A stretch of DNA of 64,000 bases from Polytrichum commune (GCA_950295325.1 OX485807.1:23717666-23781665); one strand, 5' to 3'. Numbered from the stretch's first letter, positions 11,791 through 25,590 are shown. Program-made: numbers and translations. The notes: generated from the sequence alone by a model not told the origin.

Positions 11791-14700
11791 CTACTCGTTT
11801 TTATTTACGGGCATCGAGTGTTGTAGATGGACATATGTACAAAGATTGAAAGCGAAGAAACATGGCATTGGCTATCATGCAACATTATATGCAAGATTGG
11901 TAAGAACAACATCAAGTGTAGATATAATTAATTACTAGGATTTGTTTTATGCATCTATCTAAATTCCTTGCACTTTGATAAACAAGGTCAAATTGAGTAT
12001 CTCAACACGTTGGTCACTCTTGATATGTTAGTTGATCTCATACTAGTTAAATGGCCATTGAGTGAAGTGTATGCAATACGTATATCAAATGGCTATTTTA
12101 TCATGTTCATGAGTTTTTAGTTTTAATATGGAGTTTGGAAGTTGATGTTGTGCTTGTTTATGTGCAATTTGCATTGGTAATAGTTGTTGACCTTGCATTT
12201 GTGGGTGCTCAACAACTTAGTCACTTTTTTTTTTAGTTGCAACACTAATAAGTGGAGGACATGCGAGATCTACAAGACTTCTTCAGATGCTTTGGCATGT
12301 TTTGTAAATTTGTTCACATACATAGTACGTAGATTATGTAGGGCATGTGGGCACCTTTTGATTGTGTCTTTTAACATATATGGCTAGCCCTGAAGCATGA
12401 CATCAAGGTCTCTAACTACGCCATGGTTTTGAACCCCCCTAAATTGTGTGATGAACATAATTTTTTTATTCTTGTCTTCTTTTGTTTATGGCATTTGGCT
12501 GTGATTTCAACCCATAAACCTTGAACCCCATAGTTTTGTACACGTGCTTCTTGCGAGGCTTATAATTAATCATATATTGTAAGGACTTTGGGGAACTGGG
12601 GAAATTTCACACATATAAGTAATATATGCTACCATTAAATAAATCATTCGATACTTTATAATTAACCATCGGGTGCCAATAATCACAACAATTTAATATT
12701 ATTTAAAGATTAACTTGCTTTATAAACCATTATAGCATGCAAACCCCCCCCCCAAAAAAAAGAAGTTTTTGCACGTGTATAATTAATCTAAGAGATTGTG
12801 ATCCCTGTGTCTAGATCGACTGGTATAGAAGGAGATGTGGGATGCAGTGGTAATCATTGTGCCTCCACTACCTCCACATCAGTCTAGGAGAGACATGTGA
12901 TGGCAAATGGTGGAGATGCTATAAGTATCATATTATCCAAGTGGACTCAAGACATTAACCCTATTGTAACCACTTCCAACTCCACAAACAATTACAACAA
13001 TCGGATCAAATTGTCCCACCCAATTAGCAATTATGAATCATGCAAATTATTATTCAAATTTTTAAAATTGGCATTCACATGCAAAAGTTAAAGGAAGACA
13101 AGTGGAGTTCATCTTTCTCTTGAACGATTTCATAGATCTTCCCAATTGTTGTTAACAATCATATCCAAATGATTGTTATGTTTGAACTCACGTTTGGCCA
13201 ATCTCATTGGAACATTGGTATGAGTGATGTCTATTCTTTGTGCAAACTTGGCCATAGACAACTCACATTTAGATGTCAAATCATGAAGAGTAACCACATA
13301 AGGCCCACCACATACATATGGGCCTGCATGTCTGCCATTTATCGCGTCATTTAGACGCTTAGTAGTGCCTATATCCCACAATGGATGAGCTTCGGAAGCT
13401 CAATTCTCGAGTTAATAAGCTTACATAGTAGCCCACTATGCAACCGTGAAATCATGAGGTGCACGATACCCGATCCTCCCATGCACTATGTATGGACCAC
13501 ACTAAGTAGAAGCGGGACACATATTTATCACTTATACACATACTCAAAGACTAGGGAGAGGGTTTTCATTTTTGGGAGAGGGAAGTATTGCATATGAGTG
13601 TGCCTCGCATTCATCCAACATTTAATTTTTGAAATATTATGCATCTCAAATTATTTTTATTTAGTTTATTTGACATCAACAATAAAGATCTAAAATTATT
13701 GTAGTCCAAGTTGTTAACCACAAACTTATAGGGAGTTAATTTTTTATGTTGGATGGATGAGAGAGACGTTCGAACCTATGCAATAATTTCTTCTCTGTCC
13801 TTTTTGTCTTCCAACACCTACCATGGGGTAATCTTGCATTTGTCGTCATTGTCCCAAAACTTATATGACCACTTTAGTGCCGGATTTTGATCTTCCAACC
13901 AATGCCTAAGCAAGGTATATGTTTCCTCCCTAAATCCCTTCACCTTCTTATAATAATGCACTCAATAATATCGCTCTCTGTAGTGAAGATCTTTACTTGA
14001 GTTGCCATTGCTAAGCTCCAATGTTGTTGCCCTAATGGAAGCGCCATGATGGATCATAAGTCCCTCATGTAAAGATCAATGTAAGAATTACCCAACAAAC
14101 CCTAAATCAATATGGATTTGTTATAAGCATTCCCAACTCTAAATTCACTACTTCCAATGCGCACCTAGTAAACTCATGGTTAAACAAAACACTAACAACC
14201 ATGAACCTTGAACGAGCTTCAACATGGAGGAGTTTCTCCCCAAAAGACCCCCCAACACAAACCACGTCTTGGTAAACGGTAGAGCATGATGAGGAATGTG
14301 ACCAATAACAAGCGTTGGGAATTTTCATCTTTTTTTAATTTGGAATATGATGATGCAACTTTCATCCAAATATCGTGAAGCATGCATGCAAACTAATCTT
14401 ACTTGACCTAAATCCTAAGGTCATTATCTTGAGCCTTGAAGTGCTAACAAAAATGACAAGTCTATCTACCTTACTTGTAATGGGATTATCTAACTTTTAA
14501 CATACCCTTAATTAAATGGAAGGCTTTTATAAACTTGATGTTAAGTGAATTTAATCCTCCCTATATTAGACTGCATGTCGTGTTTAAAGTGCACCAAGTG
14601 ACCTACCTTGGTCCACAACTAAGGCAACATCCATGGCCAAGAATTGGAAGAGTGGTGGCATCACAATGTCCCTCATGCCATGGGAAGGGGAACTTGGGGA

Positions 14701-15100
14701 CGACGGAGGTGCAGATGGGCCATTGGGGACATGGAGCACACTTTTAGGTGCTTGATGAGTCAACTAAGACACAAAGGTCTATTACAAAGGGGGGGGGGGG
14801 GGGAGGTGGAAGGGGAGGAAAGATCGTATATCAACATGAAGAAACCAAGTTTACACTCAAAATTATTCAAAAATTTCAAATTAATCTATTGAGTGTGGCG
14901 TATTTGTACAAATTCCTAAATACTTCATATCATGGACCGAGAGGCCTATTGCCAATCAAGTTGGAGAGGACACAAATTGTTCCAAGGTGACGCGAAAGCC
15001 TTGTAATGTAGGGACCTAGCTTATTCACTTAAGAAGGTGTCATTTCTATCGCCTTTCCGAGGCTCCCGTAACGTTGCCCGGGGGTTTCAAAATACTCTTT
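11791..15100. other. Intergenic, no recognisable gene
   Basis: No supported gene. A C9A8 tract lies near 12747, and a 15-base G run at 14789-14803 is followed by a purine-rich patch. Frames up to 83 codons show no family similarity. Confidence 0.35.
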
Positions 15101-17730
15101 GTGGGCTTGTTGTCGTTGACAAGGAGGGTGTTTCTTTGAGGTGGGCTGTGGTACAACTTTTTGGTTTCAGAATAGTCATTTTAGGATTTTGATAGGATGT
15201 GAATTCATATTGACACTTGAAATGTGAAATGGACACTAAAGTAAGTCATTAGTGACTAATTATCCGAAACGAGCTAAGGGTGAGACATTTAGTTCATATG
15301 AAACAGTTTCCAAGAGGAAGAGTCTTCTGGGCAGGGCAATAGACATGTGACCAAGTCGAAGAGCCTTATGAAATCTGGCCCCAAGAGACAAGGTAGCTAG
15401 TTTAGGGGATATAGAAGAGAAGAGGGGGAGGGAAAAGGAGTTCCTCTCGAGAAGAGAGTCTCCCTCGTCTTGCAGTTTTTGAGCGAGTCTAGCTTGGGTG
15501 TGAAGCCCTTTTGAATGTACATTTTACTCTACATAATATCATAAGCGTGAAGCTATATTATCACTTGTGTGTGTGAGGATTAAATGTGTTGTGTTGGTGC
15601 TGGTCGTGAATCGTTTACATCAAATTTGTACTTCCATGGTTCGGGAAGGATCCAGATTGAATTTGTGATACCTTATTCCTGTGAAGGGAGTGAGTCTTGA
15701 TGTGTGGTTGTTTCTCTCAAGGGAATTGAGAGTAATTGTTTGTGGGAATGTTGAGTCTCTTCTGAGAAGGAAGAGATCCTTCCGGGTTCATCGAAGTGAA
15801 TGGAATTCCATGAATTGTCCTGAAAGCCTCTAGTTGTAATAAGTCGTGTTGTGAATGTATCTAAGTACGAGGAGGTGCTTTAACAATGTAATCCTGTGAA
15901 AGGAGTTTGTTTGAAAAGATACACGAATTGTGTCTTGGGATAGTTTGTAAGTGTCCCTCTGTCTGGTGCATAGAATGTCAGAGGGAGTTTCTGTCACCGT
16001 GCTACTGCAGTTGATGTTGTAACATATTCGTAGGTTTCAGAAGTGTGAACACCTACTTTAGTCGAGAAGAATTGTCCACAAATTGAAGTGGTCTTGCAGA
16101 ATAAGTCTGAGAGAACCTCAGATATAGAATTCTAATATCTGTTTGAGTTTGAGTATGATGGTGCGGTGGATTTCTCCTGTGAAAGGAGTGATGTAACTAC
16201 CCTTAATCTTATGAGCACGGTGAGAAGTAATGTCGAGTTGTGTATCATCTCCCTTGGTAGTGAAGTGAATGAATCTTATGAGTGTGAAGTTAATTCTCTC
16301 TGGGTGTGTTCGGCCATGTGAGTTGGCTGTGGCAATCTTGAGCTATCTGATGTGAAGTCAGAGCAAATGCTTAAGCACCAACTTCTCACCCAATCTGAAA
16401 TTCCAATAAGTGCGCACGTTGAGATCGAACTCCTGTGAAAAGAGATTGAAAAGTTTGTGAGAATTAATTTGTTCAAACTATAATCTTGCACAGAAAAGGA
16501 GAGGGAAGCAACCTCTTGTTTGTCTCCCCTTCTCAGAGAAAAGGGTGGGGAATTGAATTGAAGTCGAATAAAGTACTGAACCGGAATGGGAGTAGTGTTT
16601 GGAAATATCAGTTTAATCAGTCGGAAACGGTGTTCATAAATGGAGAGAAGATGCCCCTCAGCTTCGGAATCGATCGCAGTCTTGACGGGAAAATGGAGCA
16701 TGCATTATCCCTTAAAAATCTGTGAGATTACAGGTATGGAGATGGCTGGATGGTGATCGCAATTACATCAATGAAGGAGCCTGAGAGAGTTTTCCTTGTG
16801 GAAAGACGCGACGGAGACAATGCGGTGGATCGCGGGGAAGTAGCTGTGGGGGAGAATTAAGCGGCCCATTAACCCATATTGTTTGGGTGAGGCTGGAAGG
16901 GCAAGCATAAAAGGAGGAGTGGCTAGCATCACATTCGAGAACTTGACGTTGACTTGGTTACTGGTGACTAGCTACTTGTGACTGCTACTGGTTACTAAGA
17001 CTATGGCCCTCTCTATGAGACGTGACTTGACACTGGTGACTAGACTATGGCTGTGCCATGCAGACTATGGTCCTACCGATTAGACTCTTACGGTCACGGT
17101 CCGGTTCAGTTCGCTTTGCTTAGACTCGGTCACTAGGTTACTGTCACACGTTAGACTTTTGTTAATTTCAATAATTTATTTTAATGCATTCAATTCCACT
17201 GTAATAGTGTTAAGTCTAAAACTGACTAAGGAAATAATTCATTTCTGTGGTCTTTATCTAATTTAATTAAATCAATCACTTAACCATAGGAGGAGTCAAT
17301 TGTGAACATGATATCCTTACTAATTGGGATGTGGCCTTTTGGTACTTGGTTACTTTACTGAAGAGACTATGGTTCACTCAAGGAGTTCAAGCCTTGGGTT
17401 TCTGAGACTATGGCGTAACCAAATGACAATTGCTGAGCTGTGACTCCCTGAATTGCAAAACACATTATAAGAGTGATGTTACTGATGAGAGTGGGTTGTG
17501 AGGGAGTGACTGATCAATTGCATGTACTGTTGTGAGTGACCCTCAACTTTAATTGAATCAATCCTAAAACTTGCTCTAGAAGTCTTCTTTCCTGTGTTTG
17601 TTGTCCTAAATACATCTTAATTCTCTTGTAATCTATCAATCAACTCAATGGTGATCCCTAGATGCAACACCTGACACTCATTTGGTCTTCCCTGTGTGGT
17701 TTTCTTAATTGGAACCCAATCTAAAATCCT
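15100..17730. repeat. Unclassified repeat-like region rich in short hairpins
   Basis: Between 15660 and 16460 a short palindromic motif of the form CTCC-TGTGAAA-GGAG recurs near 15677, 15891, 16176 and 16430. Other short stems lie between, for example CTCTCAAGGGAATTGAGAG at 15715. From 16920 to 17420 the phrase GACTATGG recurs at least five times, with alternating TAGACT and TGACT runs. The minus-strand frame 16276-16701 (141 codons) has no recognisable domain. It may be a degenerate retroelement leader, but I could not identify terminal repeats. Confidence 0.35.
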
Positions 17731-19783
17731 ATCTACATGGGCCAACAACCATGGGGAACCCCCTCCAACACTGGGATGCTCTCCCATAGGTTGGATTTAA
17801 GGACCTTAAGGAATTGTTGCCCACCGTTGCCTACAACCTTGGTTACAATCTTGCTACTACAACCATCGCATGATTATTGACCAAGAACTTGGAAGGTCTT
17901 GCGAGTTCTCCGGAAAGGAACCCGACCATTGGGCTTCATGTTGTCTGTAAGCATAGAGCTCCATACGATCACATGTGCCAAGTCAAGAACCTCTCTTAGC
18001 GCCTCAAGTTGGGACATGCTCACTTGTTATTAACACATGAATAAGAGTATCAAACTTTCCATCGTGATTTATTTCATACATACAACCGAAGGGCACCTTG
18101 GGCATATTATTCATGATTTGTTTGGAATGGCAAAGGGCCCCATTGGGATCAAAAATTATGAACAATTTATGCATGGGCTCAACTCTTCTTTCTGTGGGGT
18201 TGCAAGCTACTCCAATGGACCTTATGATGGCACATCTATCCAGGTGGATGTTACCACTCAAGGACAAGCAACGGATAAACACCAAACAAGTCAACAAGCA
18301 AATAGAAGGTAAAAATATTGAACTCCTTAGTTCAAAAATATTTTTATCAATTGAACATGTAGTATACATTTTTTTTAGAGCACATCTATCGTTGTGCCCA
18401 AAAATCTATTGCTCTTTATCCAAAACAACACCTACCCTACCAAATTGTTGTCCACTCATGAGGGAATGTCGTCTTGAGTGTCTAGCATCTCGATGTCACT
18501 TGTGGTTCATTGAGGGCCTAACCCATTTTCTCACCTCTTGATATGACTTTGACCCTCGATGAGCTAGAATGGCATTTCTTTGCTCAAACCTCCACAACAA
18601 TCGTGTGAACAATGCACCAAAAACGTAGTGAACATCGAAAACCGTCCACTCCCGACCAAATGCCCCGTGGAGGAAACCCTAATCGCTCGTTTGATGCGCC
18701 CAAATACTACAAACAAAGAGAATACTCGAATCAAGAGCATCATGGACTCAGCCAAGCATGAGGTTGCATGAAAGAATGGACCTGCATGCAACCTCGCCAA
18801 TCAAGCCGAACACCAAAAACGAAAGTCCATGTACAGCCTAACGGATCGATGTGCGAGAAAGGGAGGGGGAGAAAGAAAGACTGACGACGACGAAGAAGAC
18901 ACGATGTAGGCCGGTTGCGTTTAACCAACAGGTTCTATAAAGTCGAAGATTCCAACATGCCTGAGTGATCCTCCAACCGGATCGAGCTTGTTCAGATTTC
19001 AATGAAAGAGATCACATGAGTCATCTAATCCACTTCCCGACCAGCTGATTTCTTTGACTGGAGAAGACGTGTGTGTTTGTGTGTGTTTGTGTGCGTTGTG
19101 GACCTTACGAGGTCACCCTTCTTGATCGGACGACACCTATATTTGAGTGGTATACGGCAAGGCTTGTAGTTGAGGACAAACGCTACAAAGACGCGTGTTA
19201 TGACGGGATTGGATTGGGTGCTTAGAGTACGACTATTGTTTTAAGAGTTCAAGAGTGAACACGAATGGGAAATCCTATGTGATCGTTTGAAGAGGAAAGA
19301 GAATCTTCACGTCGATCTCCTATAACTTTTGCATCTCAGCTCTGTTCGTGAAATTCAAAATGAGATTATGTGTGATTCGCAATTGGTGTTCAAGAGAGAG
19401 AGAATTTCAGACTTTCGACAACTAACTAAGTGGGCAGCTATTTAGCTAGCTAAAAGCTCCAACTAGCTAAAGCTACGCATAAATTTGATGCCTCAAAATA
19501 ATGGCTAGATAAAATTAAGTGCCATATTCCGGGTGAGGAAAGTTAGCTAGCCGAAGTTAGCTAATAGCTAGTTGGAATCCGAATGTGGTCTCGGTGGAAT
19601 GAATGATGTCATTGCACCCAAACGGTCATCTCTCAAACCCGGACTCATTGAAGCAACAATGTTTTCAAAATTGAACATGAGCTTAATTCCTAATAATCTA
19701 GCGGATGTTGTGGAATCTCCTTGACTCCATCTTGTCCTGAATTGCCATATGGCATTGACGATTCCGATGACAATGAAAATGAA

Positions 19784-19819
<36 letters not shown>

Positions 19820-20495
19820 CTATCACCAGTGCTAGTTGAAAGTGAGGAAACCTACTATACGTGTTGATTTCAAGCCTTTCAATTTCCTTGTGCAACAACA
19901 TGAAAATACAGAGCCAACTAAGAGCAATACAACCAAATACATATTGTTTGGTGGATTTCTCTCTGGTTTAGAATGAGTATGCATGTCACACAACTTTTTA
20001 GATAGTCGAAGTTGAGTGAAAATGAGAGTTCCAAAAAAGTTAGCTAGCTAAAGCTAAGTAAGAATCCTAAGTTCGGTGGACCTAGCTAGTTAACACTAAG
20101 TGACAAATAGGGGCTTGGAAAAATTAGCTAGGCGATGCTAGTTGATCAGTTGTCCAAGGTCTGGAGAATTTTTTGGTTTGGGTTTGTTGTGAAAACTTAT
20201 GTAATCACTCTTCTAGACCGGACACTCATATTTGAGTGGTATACGACAAGGTTTTTAGTTCATAAGAACAACGCCATAACCAAGACACATGGTTTGTTTA
20301 CATTGGACCAAGCGTTGAAAGTTTAGTTATCGCTCCAAGAGTTTGGTAGTTAACACAACAAAAAGAGTGTGTTTCATAATCGCTTACGGAGGGGAACGAA
20401 CTCTGGATCCAATCCAACAATCAATATCGTTTGTGAGGGTTGAAAATGCCTACGAGTTTTCATCAAAATGACACCATTCCACATCCCCATGTGGG
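17731..20495. other. Intergenic with AGCTAGCTAA-rich repeats and a GAT microsatellite
   Basis: No gene is supported; the overlapping frames at 18037-18541 contradict each other and show no domain. Segments 19440-19570 and 20035-20130 both contain reiterated TTAGCTAGCTAA-type sequence in both orientations, which looks like remnants of a foldback element. A (GAT)n tract occupies 19783-19820. Confidence 0.4.
19783..19820 (+). repeat. (GAT)n microsatellite
   Basis: About twelve uninterrupted GAT/ATG trinucleotide units. They give an artificial poly-His or poly-Asp/Met frame, not a protein. Confidence 0.9.
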
Positions 20496-20900
20496 CAAAA
20501 TCGGTGTTCAAGATTGAAGTCTTCAATGCCCTTCAAATGCGATTTGGCCCTTCAAAATATACCTCTCTCAAAACAACCCTTCAAAACACAATCCCAAATT
20601 GAAAATGAAGACATCGCTTGAAGACTTAAAATAATAAGCCCGCCACAAGAACCAACAAACGTAGGGCATTGTCAATACAAGAAGTGGAGTCAGATGGTTG
20701 ATTCTTAATTCTTCACATTGTACTCCAAACATGTACCATATAATTCGTGCACAAGTTTAATACGAGGGTTGTGTTTCATTTCCATGTTTTTGGATCGACA
20801 TCTTGGATTTGAACGAGCCCTTCAACTGAAGTGCTGAAGTTTGAGAGCCCTTCAAAATGAAATTCATATGAGGACTTCAATCTTGAACACTGGGCAAAAT
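20496..20900. repeat. Foldback-like element with inverted ends
   Basis: The left segment GTGTTCAAGATTGAAGTC (near 20512) recurs as its reverse complement GACTTCAATCTTGAACAC (near 20874). Both are flanked by GGGCAAAAT, and CCCTTCAAA is reiterated between them. Arm length is about 30-40 bp. No target duplication was resolved. Confidence 0.5.
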
Positions 20901-21298
20901 GTGTGGCATATTGACATCTAGGATGGAATATTATCCTAATTAATTGTGCACACACACACACACGCTGCCCGAGAGTTGTGGGCTGGGTTAAAAGTGGGAA
21001 ACCGGACGAGGCCGCTCTCACGAGGTTTGAGCTTTCCTTGGACACAAGCCTACATATATACTAGCTTCAGAGTTCGATGTGAAGTCTTAATTGGAACCAA
21101 AATGCAAGACACCGAAACTCGAGTTGCAAAGCTGTTTCGACTGGATTACAATGCCACTTGGATCCGTCTAGTCTTTCGTGGCTTCTCTTTTGAGCTTCGG
21201 CACTCATGGTGGCACAACCTCCGATTCAATGAGGTCAAATCATCGTTTCCATATGCACCTTACCTTCGATCCGGCCAGCTTGTATAAAGTGTGTATAT

Positions 21299-21686
21299 AA
21301 GGTAGGGGTGGCAATTTCCGTGTGGGTTCTAAAGTCGACCCCTATGTCGGAAACACCTTTGTAGGTGCTTTTACCTGGGTTTACAAAAGCACCTATCAAG
21401 GTGCTTTTACCGTTCACAACGTTGCCAACATTTTATTGGTTGCCAGCGGTCGGTTTTAGAAATCCACCTTGTGGATATACCACGTACCTTATGTGCAAGT
21501 GTTGGTCACTCTACAAGGTTTCCTTTAAAAATTTGTAGGAAATTGTAAACATGCTGGAATTTTTTTTTTTTTCATAGTTGCTCTTGCACCAGCTTTGCGG
21601 AGCGCTCAAATTTTATAAAAAAAAAAATTTCAGCATCCCAACTAGGCACATCTAAAATTTCGGACGGAAATAGCCACCCCTACCTT
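21299..21686. mobile_element. TIR element (MITE), 388 bp
   Basis: The left terminus AAGGTAGGGGTGGCAATTTCCGT is mirrored by ACGGAAATAGCCACCCCTACCTT at the right, about 23 bp with one or two mismatches. The interior has a second small palindromic section with duplicated AGGTGCTTTTACC and no coding capacity. The superfamily is not determined because the target duplication is ambiguous. Confidence 0.7.
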
Positions 21687-22345
21687 AGGTTGTAGATTGA
21701 GCCCTTGGTTCCGTATGGGTTAATGCCTAAGGGATGCGTGTAGGGTGGGGGGGGGGGGGCGCGGGGTCTACATGCCACCTTTGCCTTGTTGATTAGGTTG
21801 GATGTTGATGTTCGTGATTTCACGGATAAGATGTGTGTATGCATGAGATGGGCAATTTTTTTTACTTTTTTTAAAAACTATTTGTTTAATATTGTTTGTT
21901 TGTTTGTTTTCGGAAGGAGTAAATTTTGGAAGCCTAGACATTTTGGAACCATGAATATTATCTAACATATTGTCAAATCTAGGTCCATTATGATGCAATC
22001 ATGTTATTCTAGAAGGCCTTGCAATTACAATGTTGGGCAACCTTGTTTCAAATACAATGCTAGTATACGTTTGAGAGAGTGGACATTGAGGCCATCACTG
22101 TTCCAATGTTCCAAAAAAGGTCGGCACTTGATGGCGGCATGTAGAATGGACGGTGCCAGGATGGTATGGGACATTAGTTCCATCTGCACGGAACCCGAGT
22201 GCGACATGCTACCAAATCCTTTTAGACTTTGCACCATAGATGCCATCATTAGCATGTCTAAGTTCTAGGTCGTTGCACATTTGAAAACTAAAATGAAGAC
22301 ACCAGAACATGAGTAGCAGAGTGTCAACATGGTTTCGATAAAGTC

Positions 22346-22675
22346 AACCAACCTTGGATTGGTCTCACATGTTTTTGATATCATCCAAGTATACGTAATA
22401 AGGATGTATGCTATGTATACATGTACAAAAAGAGCCCAATAAGAGAGGCGACGCCAACCTTGGATTGGTCTATCTTATTTTTAATACCATTCAAGTACAT
22501 GTAATAAAAATTTATGTTATGTATATATGCATAAAGAGAGCCCAACGAGACAGGTGACGCCAACCTTGGATTGGTCTCACCTGTTTTTGATACCATTCAA
22601 GTATACATAACAAGGATTTATGTTATATATACATGTACATAGAGAGCCCAACAAGAGAGGCGACGCCAACCCTAT
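22346..22675 (+). repeat. Tandem repeat, 106-bp unit, about three copies
   Basis: ACCTTGGATTGGTCT starts at 22351, 22457 and 22563, and the next unit begins degenerately at 22669, giving an exact 106-bp period. Each unit also holds TTTTTGATAYCATYCAAGTA and GAGAGCCCAAYRAGA. It has no coding potential. It is a minisatellite or a fragment of a satellite. Confidence 0.9.
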
Positions 22676-23013
22676 GTTGGCATGAGTGAGGGACACTTCA
22701 CCATCGATCATAGCTGCAAACTCACACGTAAACCCAAAGTGGGTGTACGGAGCATGGCAACAAGAGAAGTATTGATATTGTTAAGATATTGGTGCTTAAA
22801 GATACGTTGTTTTATATACCTCAATACGCAAGTAAAACTTATATAGTGATCAATATGGTAATGAGAGATATAATAAGACCCAAATAGTGATTAAGATACA
22901 CATCGATTATGTCGAATTCTAGTGATACTGATCACAATAAATATTTTACGTGTATAAATAGTATCCATGAGCCTGATCCAACATCCAGATTGTGGATTGA
23001 CACCTTGCATTCA

Positions 23014-23067
23014 AAGAAGAAGAAGAAGAAGAAGAAGAAGAAGAAGAAGAAGAAGAAGAAGAAGAAG
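23014..23067 (+). repeat. (GAA)18 microsatellite
   Basis: Uninterrupted AAG/GAA trinucleotides for about 54 bp. Confidence 0.95.
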
Positions 23068-23664
23068 CGTCGGTGTACCCATGCATTCGCTTGATTACTG
23101 ATCCAGCATTGGTTTGAGGAGTCCAATTTGGTGCTCTTTGAGCTTCTGTACTCAGGGTGCAACTTCCAACATGCATCTAGAGGCCACTACTTTGCTTGCT
23201 TTGGAGCGGCTTTGATTGAAGCCCAGACAGTAGAGCTTGGACTTAGGGTTTCAGTACATAAGTACTGTGTTCGCCGTTTTTTGGGATTATCTTGAACACG
23301 TGACTGCCATTTCTTCTCCAAAATTGATGTATAAATTACTTCACCAAGTTGTCAACTCTTTAATCAATGTCTGTGTACTGGCATTTAACTTACCATTGCC
23401 ACTGGCTTGCATATATTTTTTTTGGTCGGTTTACAACATGGACCAATGAACGGGTAGTGCCGGCAATTAGTTACAAGCTAGCCGGTTGATTTTGAGAATT
23501 TCCAAATGTAATTGGAAAGTTTAGGAAGGGGTTCCGGAAGAAAATCAAGGTTTACGGAAATGGGCCGATTAGAAGAAAAAAATTGCCGGCAATAAGGCAA
23601 GCTACCCTAGAATATCCACAACAAATTACCGATTGAAATTTTATTTTCACGGCGGGCAACCGAC

Positions 23665-23667
<3 letters not shown>

Positions 23668-23695
<28 letters not shown>
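23668..23695 (+). repeat. (TA)14 microsatellite
   Basis: Uninterrupted TA dinucleotides for about 28 bp. Confidence 0.95.
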
Positions 23696-25368
23696 GGTAA
23701 TTTTTTCAATACTATGCATAGTTGGAGACTATGCCTTGTTGGCTTGTGGTTTAGGGTTACTTGCTTCCCGCCACAACTTCCATTCTACAGCGGTGGAGCT
23801 TGCATTTTCGTTTGCATTATGAGTTTTTGAGTTCTAGAATTGTTGGATTGTTGAATGACAATAGCTTCAAGAGGTTTTCGTTGTTGTTGCTCTGCGAAAC
23901 TGTGAGGTACTGTACTTACAGTGAGATGAAAATATTGTTTGAGGGAGTGTCGGCAATGCACAACACTCGTCCACTTCATCGCATCTCCCGAGCTTCAGGT
24001 AACTTGCCATTTTGCAATGTTATCACACTCGTGTGGACATCTTGTGAGATCACTTGTTTGAGGGAGTATCGGGTAGTGCTGGCAGTTACAAGCTAGGAGG
24101 AGAAAGGATTAAGTGCACACAGTTCCCATAACCATTGTTCATTCCATTTCAGGTACCCTTATAGGAGAAAAAGACGGAGAAAGAGAGAGAGAAGGAAAAG
24201 GTTGGTGTTGGTGTTGGTGCGCTCTTTCATTTTTGCTTTGTTTCCATTCTGCATAGTTAGCTGCGACTGTAGGAACCTTATGTCAAGCCTCCGGGTGATC
24301 TTTCTTGAAGCGGAGATGGAGAGTGAATGCCCACATTGTTTAATACTAAACACTTGAAAATTTTAAAATTTAAAATGACAATGACACATCCACCACCAAA
24401 ATATAAAACCGGCCCCACTTTAGACCTTTCGAAAATTGCATAAATGAAAAAACAAATGTCGGCTAATTGCCTAGATACATTAGGAAATGGGGGCTATCAA
24501 CCGATAAATTTTGCACTCTCTAGGCCCACTTCCGGGTAAAAATTGAAAAATCCGAGCCACCTCCAGAAAGCTTGGCAATTAGCCATTTCCTCTACACAAC
24601 TCCTCGGACTCTGACATGGACCATGAAGTCGGACGATGAAAGATGACCTTTTTCCATGGTCTGACTTGATGGTCTAACTTTCATGGTCTGATTTTTCTTT
24701 TTTCTTTTTTCTTTTTTTAAACAATCTATAAAGACTTTGGACCCTCACCGGGTTTAAACCGAATGTGGACCAAGAGGATTGATCATGCACCAAAAAATGA
24801 ATGTGTTGATATATATATATGGTTCAAAAGGGCAATTTTGAAAGAAAAAAATTAAAAAAATGCTTAACCATTCTCTTGTCTTCTTGTCTTCATCTTCTCT
24901 CCTGCAAAAATGTCATTAAAGTTTTATTATAACATAATTTCTCTGCCATGGGCCCTTGCCTTTTCTATCAAGGCACCTCTTTTGCCTCTCCCACCACAAA
25001 ACCCGTTGGACCATGTCAGTGGATATTGTAGGCCTTAAAATATGTCTTTGGGGACTTCAAACTCCATGATCACTCTAACATTTTTTCCTTGATGTAAATC
25101 GAAGTGGTCCTGGGACGAGTTCAACAACCAATCACATATTTTATAGGGCCTTGGGACAACTTCATGGTCCATGGTGTAAACAACCCCTTACTCTTGTTTT
25201 CGATGGCTCGTTGTTATGCTTGCAAAGACATTTTGTCGGGCATGTCCATAGTCCACAACCAAATCTCATAAATCTTTATGACCAATTCTCACAAGTTGCT
25301 AGGTTATTCAATCGTCCTATTCCTAGTAGGAACACAAGGATTTTGTTTCATAACACCTACCATGGGGG

Positions 25369-25590
25369 CAAAGTCTGGGGACATTTTGGGACATGATCAA
25401 TTGATATCCTAGTGTTTCCAAGTCCAACCGGTTCCATGTCGACATCTTTTGGGTTTTCTTTATAAATATGGGATATATTCTATAAATTCCTCTAAATAGT
25501 CGGTAAATTTCCCCAAAGTCTTGAACCTCAACTGGTTGTTTCTCAAACTCAATCAATTTTCCATGTTCATTCCAAGGGGCTGATAGTAAA
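25369..25590 (-). mobile_element. hAT-like MITE, reverse copy
   Basis: This is the reverse orientation of the 226-bp family: GGGGACATTTTGGGACATGATC, then CCTAGTGTTTCCAAGTCCAACCGG, then TTCTATAAATTCCTCTAAAT and TTTCTCAAACTCAATC. The interior is well preserved but the right terminus is eroded, so the end is approximate. Confidence 0.7.

Larger units (their letters stand above)
22680..25368. other. Intergenic with microsatellites, no recognisable gene
   Basis: Contains (GAA)n, (TA)n and a possible small foldback at 23444-23615 with ends CGGGTAGTGCCGGCAATTAG and ATTGCCGGCAATAAGGCAAG. A related fragment lies at 24069. No protein family is recognised. Confidence 0.4.

Noticed and set aside
16276-16701. 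141-codon minus-strand frame as a gene
   Set aside because: No recognisable domain. The opposite strand is part of the hairpin-rich repeat region, and codon choice shows no coding bias I can see.
22909-23176. Poly-Lys, poly-Phe and poly-Ser frames
   Set aside because: Translations of the GAA microsatellite.
23444-23615. A further copy of the 226-bp MITE
   Set aside because: The first 60 bp look similar but the rest diverges, and its ends form a different inverted repeat, so it was left as a separate possible foldback.
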